Position numbers and translations under genes: made by a program
From: an uncultured Candidatus Saccharibacteria bacterium
GTDB taxonomy: Bacteria > Patescibacteriota > Saccharimonadia > Saccharimonadales > Saccharimonadaceae
Length of the DNA stretch: 64,000 nt
Reading direction: 5' to 3'
Assembly (NCBI GenBank): GCA_938033695.1
Contig: CALHKE010000003.1
Coordinates: 39,242 to 103,241, forward strand
The notes under the pieces: generated by a model
Databases searched by the model: none
Seen by the model: only the letters and a program-made list of their open reading frames with translations
Told to the model about the DNA's origin: nothing
Shown here: piece after piece, positions 50,591 through 58,637 of the stretch
How the letters are laid out: the number at the start of each line of letters is the position of its first letter
Numbering within the stretch: position 1 is the stretch's first letter

Positions 50591-50622
50591 AAATCCCCTA
50601 AATCAAATTAGGGGATTTTTTA
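50591..50622. terminator. Bidirectional terminator
   Basis: AATCCCCTAA pairs with TTAGGGGATT, T-run on the plus side, A-run on the minus side. Confidence 0.85.
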
Positions 50623-50651
50623 TCGAAATAAATTAAAACTTAAAATAAAAG

Positions 50652-51098
50652 CTAAATCCTAAACAAGAACCTCATCCACTGGTGGAAATTCGAGTTATCT
50701 TGTTCTGATTTGTTCGAACTAAACTTTTGATTAGCATGTTTTTGTTTCGCGATATCGCTATTAATCGGCAACATCACCATAGTCTCACCGCTAGCTTTTT
50801 TGTCCTGTAATTTTCGCGCCATCAGTTCCTGATATTCTTCGGAAGCATAGTATTGGTTTTCCAGTTTCATGTTTGAAACTTTGAGCTCCATTAGTTGTTT
50901 TTCTTGCAACTTCGTATTCAAAGTCTGTTGCAGGTTCCAATTTTTTGTAATCGATTGCACGGAAAAATAAAGCAAAAACACAAACATCGTCGGTAGCAAC
51001 AAAAACATAATTCGCTCTTTACTAAATAAAGAGTGTTTTACCCAGTAACGCAACTGATTAAGTTTCAGATGTAATTGAATTTTGTTATTTGTTTTCAT
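50652..51098 (-). CDS. FtsB/DivIC-like septum formation initiator
   Basis: 148 aa. Short cytoplasmic N-terminus, one membrane segment (about 30-48), a coiled coil (about 50-85) and the family element YYASEEYQELMARKLQDKKASGETMVMLP. Septal proteins of this family bind FtsL/FtsQ and relay signals to FtsW-FtsI. The C-terminal 40 residues are Asn/Ser/Gln-rich. ATG 51098 is chosen; a TTG five codons earlier is less likely. Confidence 0.82.
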   Translation of the reverse strand: MKTNNKIQLHLKLNQLRYWVKHSLFSKERIMFLLLPTMFVFLLYFSVQSITKNWNLQQTLNTKLQEKQLMELKVSNMKLENQYYASEEYQELMARKLQDKKASGETMVMLPINSDIAKQKHANQKFSSNKSEQDNSNFHQWMRFLFRI

Positions 51099-51162
51099 AA
51101 TTAGAATTCTCAAGAATATCTGGTGCCACCCTAATCCTTTCCCCTATTATAGCATTTTATGA

Positions 51163-51168
51163 TAAAAT
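51163..51168 (+). promoter_or_regulatory. -10-like TAAAAT before tRNA-Ile2
   Basis: ATGATAAAAT, about 12 nt ahead of the tRNA 5' end. Confidence 0.5.
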
Positions 51169-51179
51169 AAAACTACCTT

Positions 51180-51255
51180 GGGGGCGTAGCTCAGGGGTTA
51201 GAGCAGGCGGCTCATAACCGCTTGGTCGTTGGTTCGAGCCCAACCGCCCCCACCA
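51180..51255 (+). tRNA. tRNA-Ile2 (CAU, lysidine type); elongator tRNA-Met is the alternative
   Basis: 76 nt with encoded CCA. Acceptor GGGGGCG/CGCCCCC, D arm GCTC...GAGC, anticodon arm GGCGG-CTCATAA-CCGCT and T arm GTTGG-TTCGAGC-CCAAC all pair. The GAGCAGGCGG-CTCATAACCGCTTGGTCG stretch resembles the E. coli and Bacillus tRNA-Ile2 whose C34 is converted to lysidine by TilS, rather than elongator tRNA-Met. Confidence 0.9.
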
Positions 51256-51366
51256 ATTAATCTCTGGTAGAGATTAATTGGAATGGCAAACTTACGAACT
51301 TTTGTGAGTAAGGAAACATACCATAAAGCTCCTGTGGGGCTTTATGGAACGGCAAACTTGCGAACT
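51253..51366 (+). repeat. Two hairpin-plus-GGCAAACTTRCGAACT units
   Basis: Hairpin 1 (51253-51281, 13-bp stem, starting at the tRNA CCA end) is followed by GGAATGGCAAACTTACGAACT (51280-51300). Hairpin 2 (51321-51347, 12-bp stem) is followed by GGAACGGCAAACTTGCGAACT (51346-51366). The units are 66 bp apart. Stem sequences differ, tails are conserved, so structure and tail appear selected. Function unknown. Confidence 0.7.
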
Positions 51367-51373
51367 ACTTCAT

Positions 51374-51396
51374 TCGGCATCCTTAGCCGATTTTTT
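51374..51396 (+). terminator. Terminator after the tRNA-hairpin region
   Basis: TCGGC-ATCCTTA-GCCGA then TTTTTT. A wider TTCGGCAT/ATGCCGAA pairing (51373-51404) is also possible. Confidence 0.75.
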
Positions 51397-51417
51397 ATGC
51401 CGAAATCTAAAATCGCG

Positions 51418-51930
51418 TTATAAATTTTTCACCAATTCCAAAATACGATTTTCTCGCTCGACTGTATTCTTTTCAATCGCTTCGCCTTGGAAATTATTAT
51501 TTACTCGTATAGCTTCGTCTATTGGCACAAATTTTAAGACAAATCTCAACTCTTTTTCGCCGTCGTCCAGACTTTGTGTACCGATTTCATTCTCGGTCTC
51601 ACACAAATAATAGTAATTATATTGCACCAAAACCACATCCTTGCCATCTTTTTGCATTTTTTGTGTTCGCAAAACTTCGCCAAATTCTCGCACTGATTCC
51701 GGCTTCAAAATCATGCCGGTCTCTTCTTTAATTTCTCGTTCCAAAGTTTCAAGATGGGTCTCATTACCCTCGATTCCACCACCCGGAAATTTATAAAAAT
51801 GATATTTCTCGCTATAGATCATTGCCACCTTACCGTTTTGATTTAAAATAATTCCACGTACCGACGGGCGATAAAATTTTTCCAAGTTCGAATCATAATC
51901 TTTTAGGTCAATCGTAAAAAGTCGCTGCAT
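51418..51930 (-). CDS. NUDIX hydrolase
   Basis: 170 aa. NUDIX box GGGIEGNETHLETLEREIKEETG (G-x5-E-x7-R-E-x2-E-E-x-G) at about residues 52-74, in front of beta strands typical of the fold. Hydrolyses a nucleoside diphosphate derivative of unknown identity. ATG 51930 is chosen, because a minus-strand TACAAT ends 6 nt upstream; an in-frame GTG seven codons earlier lies inside that box. Confidence 0.88.
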   Translation of the reverse strand: MQRLFTIDLKDYDSNLEKFYRPSVRGIILNQNGKVAMIYSEKYHFYKFPGGGIEGNETHLETLEREIKEETGMILKPESVREFGEVLRTQKMQKDGKDVVLVQYNYYYLCETENEIGTQSLDDGEKELRFVLKFVPIDEAIRVNNNFQGEAIEKNTVERENRILELVKNL

Positions 51931-52030
51931 AATCCTATTGTAGCACCACACCCACTACTAACCACAAAAGAATATTCTTATTAACTCCACAAGTAGTATT
52001 TGACAAAATGATACTAGGCTGTAACTCATA

Positions 52031-52059
52031 TTGACAAAATAACATAAACATGATAGAAT
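52031..52059 (+). promoter_or_regulatory. Sigma70-type promoter
   Basis: TTGACA, 17-nt spacer, TAGAAT (52054-52059). A second TTGACA at 52000-52005 has no good -10. The leader of about 75 nt can form AATGTA/TACATT next to AAGGAGG. Confidence 0.65.
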
Positions 52060-52139
52060 ACAATAACTAATTCAATAGTGGATTAGGTAGACCAACCCAT
52101 TTTACGAATGTATCTGGGTAGTACATTAAGGAGGTTCGT

Positions 52140-52520
52140 ATGAACGAAGTAAAAAAGAGTGTAGTAAATCGTTACGATATCATTGGTGGTCCGAGCAAAA
52201 GCGCTTTATTCGACGCGTGCATGTACGTCTACAATAAAGACGCGAAAATTGCTGTGAATTTTACTATCTCACAAGGATATTCAAACGACACTAATGATGC
52301 AACAAGGCTGTATCTGCCATTACCGGTGACCAATATTAAGATAACCGGGATTGAACATGAAGACGGCTCTGGAGAGTCCTTTATTTTAAAGGGTTACTGT
52401 AATGTGGATAAGGATTATCTTCTTCGTAAGGAGAATACTTATCGGTATCGGTATAGTCGGTTTTCGGCATATTATGATGCCAGAAGTCGTAAGGGAACTT
52501 TCACTCTGATTACTGATTAA
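52140..52520 (+). CDS. Hypothetical protein
   Basis: 126 aa, not recognised. No signal or membrane segment; beta-rich, with Tyr-rich tail (YRYRYSRFSAYYDARSRKG). AAGGAGG ribosome site. It has its own promoter and terminator and stands alone in an accessory stretch. Confidence 0.7.
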   Translation: MNEVKKSVVNRYDIIGGPSKSALFDACMYVYNKDAKIAVNFTISQGYSNDTNDATRLYLPLPVTNIKITGIEHEDGSGESFILKGYCNVDKDYLLRKENTYRYRYSRFSAYYDARSRKGTFTLITD

Positions 52521-52547
52521 GAAAACTTCCTTTTATTAAAACCGATG

Positions 52548-52576
52548 TACCCGGGCGTTTAGTCCGGGTATTTTTT
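52548..52576 (+). terminator. Terminator after the 52140 gene
   Basis: TACCCGG pairs with CCGGGTA, then TTTTTT. Confidence 0.87.
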
Positions 52577-52645
52577 ATGTAAAACTACGGATAATAGTTA
52601 GGGTATTACAGATTACATTAAATAACTTTATATGGCGAGAATCAT

Positions 52646-52670
52646 AAAAAAAGACTGCTTAGTGCAGCCT
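52646..52670 (-). terminator. Terminator of the alpha/beta-hydrolase-like gene
   Basis: On the minus strand GGCTGC pairs with GCAGTC (one G-U), then a T-run. Confidence 0.7.
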
Positions 52671-52680
52671 TTTTTGGAGG

Positions 52681-53412
52681 TTAATTGCAATGATTATCTT
52701 TGACAGTATCTAATACTTTAAATAATTCTTCGGATGGCATTAGGCTGTAAAAGCTAAATCCTCCACCTGGTTTTGGTAGAGGCTTAACGCCATAGCTCTC
52801 CCATATTTGAGCCGCCTTTTTATTATCATAACTATTGTCCCACCAGTCCGGTCGAGGGGAATCACCATTTGGAATAAAATATGCCTCAATATCCTCTAGG
52901 CATTTTTTGGGTTTCCATTCTCCAATTAATCTGAGCTGATTGCAGTAAAGTAGCGGATCTGCTCTCATGCAATCGGTGGAAGACTGCTTAATTGCAGCTA
53001 TCACTTCGTCATTGTGCGGGTTCGGATCATCGGCAAAAAATGGAATTTTACTAAAATACCATAAACGAGATAAATACCTATGGAACACTCGTTGAATAAA
53101 CCGCATAGCAGTGCAGGGTGCTCCGCCTATAAAAAATATTCTTTCAATTTGGCTCGGTCGGTACATAGCCATCTCGTATGCGACAGCCGCACCAAAGCCA
53201 CCTTGTGCATGAATTTCGAATTTTCCTTCATTCTGATCAAAAAAATCAGTCACACTCTCCTGTATACCGTTAATAATAGACCTATTGCCGTTATACTGGA
53301 AAATTTGCACCTGACTTGTGTCGTAATGACAAGAAACATCTTTAGCATACCATGATTCAGTTTCCACAGAGTCGCCCTCTGCTGGAATGATTAGAATATT
53401 AATATCCTTCAT
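52681..53412 (-). CDS. Alpha/beta-hydrolase-like protein with altered nucleophile elbow
   Basis: 243 aa. Strand ILIIPAEGDS, then FEIHAQGGFGAAVAYEMAMYRP where GxSxG is expected: the nucleophile position is Gly, not Ser, followed by IERIFFIGGAP. This layout is typical for alpha/beta hydrolases, but the catalytic serine is missing, so it may be a binding protein or use another residue. ATG 53412 has AGGAGG 8 nt upstream; a GTG three codons ahead overlaps it. No partner is evident. Confidence 0.6.
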   Translation of the reverse strand: MKDINILIIPAEGDSVETESWYAKDVSCHYDTSQVQIFQYNGNRSIINGIQESVTDFFDQNEGKFEIHAQGGFGAAVAYEMAMYRPSQIERIFFIGGAPCTAMRFIQRVFHRYLSRLWYFSKIPFFADDPNPHNDEVIAAIKQSSTDCMRADPLLYCNQLRLIGEWKPKKCLEDIEAYFIPNGDSPRPDWWDNSYDNKKAAQIWESYGVKPLPKPGGGFSFYSLMPSEELFKVLDTVKDNHCN

Positions 53413-53690
53413 TATTATCACCTCCTGTTAAAGTGCAACCTCCATTTAATATTATAACATATTTTATATATGATAAAAACATCAATATAAACTCTTAAAT
53501 CAGATTAAATAAGCCGAGCATCTTTATTGACAGAATAAGCATTTTAATGTATAATATGTAGATATTATTATATAAATTTACTTACTGATTTATATAAAGT
53601 CGCACCTTGAAAGGAGGAAAAAATACCACAAAGTATCAGGTGCAACTTGTTTCTAATTCACTTTTAATTTTTACATAGGGGGAGGAAAAA
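53413..53690. promoter_or_regulatory. Promoter and structured leader of the 53691 gene
   Basis: TTGACA (53527-53532), 17-nt spacer, TATAAT (53550-53555), a consensus promoter. The leader of about 130 nt contains GCACCT and AGGTGC, which can pair around an internal AAAGGAGG that has no start codon, and then GGGGGAGG for the gene. A regulatory leader is possible. Confidence 0.6.
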
Positions 53691-54248
53691 ATGATAGAAA
53701 TTGATGAATTCAAGAATTTAAGAAAGTTACAATACGAGGAAGAAAAAACCCAAGCCGAAAAGCTGAAGGAACAGCTTGATCTTTTCGACGCATCTAATTT
53801 GCTCCGAATTATTGGCACGCCGATCCTTATGGCGATTAATCTTCTTTATCGAGAGGGTTTTGGTTTTATGGTTCTAACTATGGGCTCAATTTTAATGGCC
53901 GGCATCTCAGTAGTACTACTTGATCGATTACCGGAAAAAGATTTCGAATGGGCTCATGATCCAGAGGTTGATGGTAATTATTATTACGCAAATCTTACCA
54001 CTATGGTAACTTTAGTTGCTGTAGCTGGATTTGAGGTTTGGACTACTTCAAGATTTGCGATGACGATTATTTTCTTCGGTGCTGTTATTTTTGCAATGGG
54101 CTATTTTCATATGGTTTTTCACGCATCAAATCAGTTCATAAGAAAATGGGCCACCGCAATGCGTATCCTGAATTTAACGTTCATTGTTTTAATTGCAGCG
54201 TCGATACCTGTTTGTGTGCTAGTCCTAATCTTTAGTAATTTTTCCTAA
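53691..54248 (+). CDS. Hypothetical four-segment membrane protein
   Basis: 185 aa, not recognised. A charged, coiled-coil-like N-terminus (1-32) is followed by four membrane segments (about 38-55, 58-78, 100-118 and 122-142), perhaps a fifth at 158-182. GGGGGAGG lies 6 nt before ATG. A perfect promoter suggests strong expression. Terminator downstream. Confidence 0.72.
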   Translation: MIEIDEFKNLRKLQYEEEKTQAEKLKEQLDLFDASNLLRIIGTPILMAINLLYREGFGFMVLTMGSILMAGISVVLLDRLPEKDFEWAHDPEVDGNYYYANLTTMVTLVAVAGFEVWTTSRFAMTIIFFGAVIFAMGYFHMVFHASNQFIRKWATAMRILNLTFIVLIAASIPVCVLVLIFSNFS

Positions 54249-54251
54249 CTT

Positions 54252-54280
54252 AAAATACCCCGAATTTGGGGTATTTTTTT
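54252..54280. terminator. Bidirectional terminator
   Basis: AAATACCCC pairs with GGGGTATTT, between convergent genes. Confidence 0.87.
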
Positions 54281-54284
54281 CTGC

Positions 54285-55772
54285 TTAAATTCCTTTGGTT
54301 CTGGCTTCGTAGGAAATCTGTTCTTGTTGCTCGTTTTGATAGTCAATTTTTCCCGACAAGAAAAGTTGGTCGAATAACTCGATGTCATCGATATGGTCTT
54401 CGATGTGTTTCCAAACTCGATTCGCGCCATTGTAATAGGCTAAATCTTTGTTATTTGGTAGCTCACCTGTTCCACGAAAACATCGCTGTACCGCATTGAA
54501 AACTGGCTCAATTTTACCACCCGTTAATTCACGCAATTTACATTGAATTTCATAAACTTCGCGAAAGTTCTTGCCCTTAAAATTAGCTAAACCAATATTA
54601 ATATAATGATCAATTCCCGAATCTTCATATTTGCCGTTAATCGCCTGCTCTACCGCTTTCGCTACGCCCTCATCAAACTCTTCATTATTTGGAAAACCTG
54701 TCGAAAATGCCTCCACTTCATGATCTACATAGGGAACCGCACGCAGTACGTGGGTACCCAGTTCATGCACGATTAGACCGCGAGCCCGCTTGGCACTATA
54801 GGTCTTGTCTTCTGGAAAATAAATCCGGCGTTCCTCATGATCTGCCGAAGCATTGGTTGCCCCAGCTTTGATTTCTGCACGATACGGATTGCTACCATCC
54901 TCGTTTAGCTCTTCTTCAATAATTTCATTGACGATATTTACCATTTCTTGTGAGCTAAATTTTTCTTGGTCTTCTGGAATATGTTGCAAGAAACTACCAA
55001 AAAATTCGTTTGTCATTTCCGCGAAACGTTCAATGGTTTCTGGCTTCGGCTTAAATCTTTCGCTTCTGGTTTCTGGCATTGGTCCAATTTTATCGAGCAG
55101 TTCGGCAAAATTTTGTTTTTGCTCTTCGGTCAAATCCTGCGCCTTAATCTGGTCAATCTTTTCATTTAGTAGTGCGTAAAAAGTCCCTTCGTCTGGCTTG
55201 CCATAAAGTGACTCATTAGCTGCTTTGTGATGTTCTGCCGCAAGTTTCTTTGTCTCTGGTTGCGTGACTGTATTATAAGCTAAATTAGCTACCAAAAAAT
55301 CATTTTTCTTAAAACAGTCATCCATTAAATATTCCAACAACCTACGTTTTCCGCTCGATAATTCTGCGCTCTCGAGTTCTGCTTTTGCTTTCTCTAGGTT
55401 ATCTAAATTATTTTCAATTTCTTGCTTATCTAAATTTCCGTATTCATAATTCGGATGAATTAAATCCGGATTATTTAAAAATTCTTCTTTCGCTTCCTTG
55501 GCGTTAGTCGGGTTTAGGCGTTCGTAAACCGTCAGGTCTGCACTGGCAATTAATTCTGAGATTTCATCTTCTTTTAATTTTTCTGCTGTATTTTCTAGGC
55601 CATCAAAATTAAATTCCTTAGCGCTCTCGATTTTATTTTCCTGGCTCGCTTGCTCAAATTTTTCGCGTGCCAATTCTGGATCAAATTGATTTTCAAGATT
55701 GGTTAATTTTTCAAAAGTATTTTCTTTGTAATTATTATTTTCAAACCGATTAAAATTTGGAAATTCCGCCAT
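54285..55772 (-). CDS. MATCAP/DUF1704-type zinc metallopeptidase
   Basis: 495 aa. N-terminal half is a charged helical region; C-terminal half has IVHELGTHVLRAV (H-E-x-x-T-H zinc site) and DEGVAKAVE, matching HEIGTH and the E-G-L-A motif of DUF1704, whose animal members MATCAP/TMCP1 remove C-terminal tyrosine from tubulin. No signal peptide, so cytoplasmic unless exported otherwise. Divergent from the minor pilin operon, sharing a 65-nt promoter gap. Substrate in bacteria is unknown. Confidence 0.78.
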   Translation of the reverse strand: MAEFPNFNRFENNNYKENTFEKLTNLENQFDPELAREKFEQASQENKIESAKEFNFDGLENTAEKLKEDEISELIASADLTVYERLNPTNAKEAKEEFLNNPDLIHPNYEYGNLDKQEIENNLDNLEKAKAELESAELSSGKRRLLEYLMDDCFKKNDFLVANLAYNTVTQPETKKLAAEHHKAANESLYGKPDEGTFYALLNEKIDQIKAQDLTEEQKQNFAELLDKIGPMPETRSERFKPKPETIERFAEMTNEFFGSFLQHIPEDQEKFSSQEMVNIVNEIIEEELNEDGSNPYRAEIKAGATNASADHEERRIYFPEDKTYSAKRARGLIVHELGTHVLRAVPYVDHEVEAFSTGFPNNEEFDEGVAKAVEQAINGKYEDSGIDHYINIGLANFKGKNFREVYEIQCKLRELTGGKIEPVFNAVQRCFRGTGELPNNKDLAYYNGANRVWKHIEDHIDDIELFDQLFLSGKIDYQNEQQEQISYEARTKGI

Positions 55773-55825
55773 AAAGCTCCAGGTTAATTTAGTATTTTTC
55801 TTTTATATATTATAACCTCTTATGC

Positions 55826-55831
55826 TATAAT
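55826..55831 (+). promoter_or_regulatory. Extended -10 (TATGCTATAAT) of the pilin operon
   Basis: Ends 6 nt before ATG 55838, leaderless type. A minus-strand TATAAT at about 55810-55815 serves the peptidase gene. Confidence 0.7.
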
Positions 55832-55837
55832 TTAGTT

Positions 55838-56851
55838 ATGAAAAAGAAAACTTGGTGGAGGTCAGGCTTTACGATTATTGAGGTAACTCTTGTGCTGGCG
55901 ATTACTGGTCTGCTCGTCGTTTCCGTCATGGGTTTTCTTTCCGGCAATATTAATAATCGCCGTTATATCGATTCTTATAATGAACTTTCTGCTACGCTTA
56001 AGTCGGTCTATTCTTCGGTAATTAATGTAAAAAATCCCCGTGAAGCTGATGAGGGTAGTAGTATTTATTGCACACTTAATACCATGTGGAATGAAAACGG
56101 TGGATTGGTTTCTAACTCTACCTCGGACAATTTTCCAGGGCGTACTCGCTGTGCCGTCTATGGTAAATTGGTTACTTTTGGCGAGGCCAATCCTGAGACT
56201 AATCAGCCTGATCATAATGTCCATATTTATGATGTAATTGGTCATATTTATACTCAAAATCTCGATATTGAAAATGCCTCTGGTGATAACGCTCTGGTTT
56301 CTTTAAAGAGCATCGGCGCCAATGTAGTCACTATGAAAAGTGAAGCCAATACTTGTCGTATGACTACCGCAGGGAATCACGATGTTTATGAGCCACTTTG
56401 GCAAGCCCGTATTGAGAATACCGAAAATCATGATCCGTTCGTCGGGGCTTTTTTGGTTACCCGCTCACCAATTTCTGGTACTGTCCACACCTATATTTAT
56501 GATGAAAAAGGCAAAACTTTTAACATTAATCAATTCATGCGAAAAGTGAATAGTGAATATGTCGGTAATGGTAGCTGTGAATATGGTGGCATTGGTTCCG
56601 TCACCAGTGTGGTGACCGATGCTGGTCTTTATCCTGCCTTTGGCACTCTGAACCGCTCTGAATCTAAAGGCCTTTATCTCGAAAATACCAAACTTCAGAA
56701 TAAAAAAGATCTTGATATTTGCGTTGGTTCGGAAAATCATTCTTTGAACAGTATCGGTCGCCGTGCTATTCGCATTCATGCCGATGGTAGTAATTCTACA
56801 GCTGTTGAATTGATTGATATTGATAGTGAGGAAAATCCATGTCGAAGCTAA
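55838..56851 (+). CDS. Type IV minor pilin (prepilin, H-like)
   Basis: 337 aa. Class III signal peptide: basic MKKKTWWRSG then FTIIEVTLVLAITGLLVV, with cleavage after Gly10 and Glu at +5. The long C-terminal domain has several cysteines (IYCTLN, TRCAVY, NTCRMT, GSCEYG, DICVGS, NPCRS). First of four pilin-like genes; its end overlaps the next gene by 13 nt. Confidence 0.88.
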   Translation: MKKKTWWRSGFTIIEVTLVLAITGLLVVSVMGFLSGNINNRRYIDSYNELSATLKSVYSSVINVKNPREADEGSSIYCTLNTMWNENGGLVSNSTSDNFPGRTRCAVYGKLVTFGEANPETNQPDHNVHIYDVIGHIYTQNLDIENASGDNALVSLKSIGANVVTMKSEANTCRMTTAGNHDVYEPLWQARIENTENHDPFVGAFLVTRSPISGTVHTYIYDEKGKTFNINQFMRKVNSEYVGNGSCEYGGIGSVTSVVTDAGLYPAFGTLNRSESKGLYLENTKLQNKKDLDICVGSENHSLNSIGRRAIRIHADGSNSTAVELIDIDSEENPCRS

Positions 56852-57711
56852 AGCCAATCATTAGTCGTCGCGGCGATACTATTATCGAAGTGACTTTTTG
56901 TTTTGTAGTTTTTATTTTGGTTTCTGCCATTTCGGTTTCCATGATGAATCGTAGTTACGCAAAAATCCAAAATTCATTGCAAATTACCACGGTGCGTAAT
57001 GAGATTGATGCCCAAGCCGAGGCTCTGCGTTTTATTCATGAATCTTATATTTCCGAACGTGCTCTAGTTAAGTCTAGTGGCCAAGATGATTCTGGTAAAT
57101 GGCAAGAATATCGTGCGATTTGGGATCGCTTGACTAGCTTCAATAATGGGATGTCAAATAGTCCAACTGAAATTTCTAAATTTGAAGCCAATAAATGCTT
57201 CGAATATTACGATAAAAATAATATCGTGGGTGACAATCATAATATCTTTGCCGATAAGGCCTTTATTCTAAATACCCGTAAGCTCAAAGCTTCTGATCCA
57301 GAAAATACTATTCTTTCTGCCAAAGATCATCCAGAAATTTTTCAAGAATCACCACTTTCTCCTCGCCTAGTTTTTTCCTCTACCAATACCGCCGGTACTT
57401 CGAACGGGGAAGACACTGAGACTACTAATCTGAATGAAATTAATGACGGTACTAATTACAAAACCACTCCAGTTTTTAATAACCTCTATCGTGCCGAAGG
57501 TATTTGGATTGTCGCCGTTCGTGACTTTACTAACGTTCCGTCCAGTGCACACTTTGATGCCAAATATCGTGAAGATATGGATAAAAATTACCCTCCAGAA
57601 TTTTATGATTTTCATATTCGCACCTGTTGGTATGGTCCAGGAGAAACTGTCCCGACCACTATTGGTACAATCATTCGTTTATATAATCCGGACTACATGA
57701 AGAGAGGTTAG
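56839..57711 (+). CDS. Type IV minor pilin (I-like)
   Basis: 290 aa. Starts MSKLKPIISRRG, then DTIIEVTFCFVVFILVSAISV: cleavage after Gly12, Glu at +5, but Asp at +1 instead of Phe/Met. The globular part includes NKCFEYYD and RTCWYGPGE. Start codon lies inside the preceding gene, and the next gene begins 9 nt after its stop. Predicted assembly partner of the other three. Confidence 0.85.
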   Translation: MSKLKPIISRRGDTIIEVTFCFVVFILVSAISVSMMNRSYAKIQNSLQITTVRNEIDAQAEALRFIHESYISERALVKSSGQDDSGKWQEYRAIWDRLTSFNNGMSNSPTEISKFEANKCFEYYDKNNIVGDNHNIFADKAFILNTRKLKASDPENTILSAKDHPEIFQESPLSPRLVFSSTNTAGTSNGEDTETTNLNEINDGTNYKTTPVFNNLYRAEGIWIVAVRDFTNVPSSAHFDAKYREDMDKNYPPEFYDFHIRTCWYGPGETVPTTIGTIIRLYNPDYMKRG

Positions 57712-57719
57712 ATTAATTT

Positions 57720-58637
57720 ATGCGTCAAAAAATCATACAACCAAAAACCAACAATCGACCCCTTTCTGGCTTTACTATTATCGAAGTGACTCTCTCCTTG
57801 ATGTTTATTTCGATTCTTTTACTTTCGGTAATTTTTGTCGCAGTACATCTTTCCACCATCTACCAAAAGGGGAATACTATGAACGCAATTAATTCTACTT
57901 CACGCCTACTTGTGGATGATTTTCAGCGTGGAATTGCTACGGCCCCCGCCCGCTCCCTCTCTGATATTTGCCGTGTCGAATATGCTTCAAATAATAACGA
58001 GATGAATAAATGTTTGCAGAACCAAGCTAGACTTTATGTTTATCAGCAAAATTATGGCACTATCAAGGCCAAGCAAACTGGCAAGATTCTCGAGAGTGTG
58101 CCGCTTTCTGGCGTCTTCTGTTCTGGACGTTTCACCTATCTCTGGAATACTGGTTATGTGTTAAATTCCACGGATTACGAAATTATGAGCGGTAGTCGCG
58201 CTACTTTCAGTAATGGCGATACGGAAATTGACGATTATCGTTTAATTAAAATTGAAGATTCTGATCGTGCTATTTGTCGTTCTCATATGGAAGCCGCCGC
58301 TAATAATAATCGTGTTTATCAAGTGGCCGACATCGCCCCAACTTATAGGCTTACTGGCGCTGAATATAAAGAGGTCATGAAGAAGAACAACGAAGATATT
58401 GCGCTGTATGATTTTACTATCTTTGCGCCGACCGAACATGCTCTCACCATGCAGCATTTTTATAGTGGTACTTTCATTTTAGCTACTTTGCGTGGCAATG
58501 TGGATATCACTGGCACCGGCGAATTTTGCAAGACGCCACCAGAAATGGGCTTGTCTTCTAGCTTCAATTATTGCGCCATCAATAAATTTAATTTTTCCGC
58601 TAGGACATCAGGTCAAAATAGAAAAGGAGAGGAATAA
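57720..58637 (+). CDS. Type IV minor pilin (J-like)
   Basis: 305 aa. MRQKIIQPKTNNRPLSG then FTIIEVTLSLMFISILLLSV, with Glu at +5. A J-type stretch MNAINSTSRLLVDDFQRGI follows the helix. Cysteines in DICRVEY, NKCLQN, GVFCSGR, AICRSH, GEFCKT and NYCAIN suggest disulfides. Its TAA overlaps the ATG of the next gene. Confidence 0.87.
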   Translation: MRQKIIQPKTNNRPLSGFTIIEVTLSLMFISILLLSVIFVAVHLSTIYQKGNTMNAINSTSRLLVDDFQRGIATAPARSLSDICRVEYASNNNEMNKCLQNQARLYVYQQNYGTIKAKQTGKILESVPLSGVFCSGRFTYLWNTGYVLNSTDYEIMSGSRATFSNGDTEIDDYRLIKIEDSDRAICRSHMEAAANNNRVYQVADIAPTYRLTGAEYKEVMKKNNEDIALYDFTIFAPTEHALTMQHFYSGTFILATLRGNVDITGTGEFCKTPPEMGLSSSFNYCAINKFNFSARTSGQNRKGEE

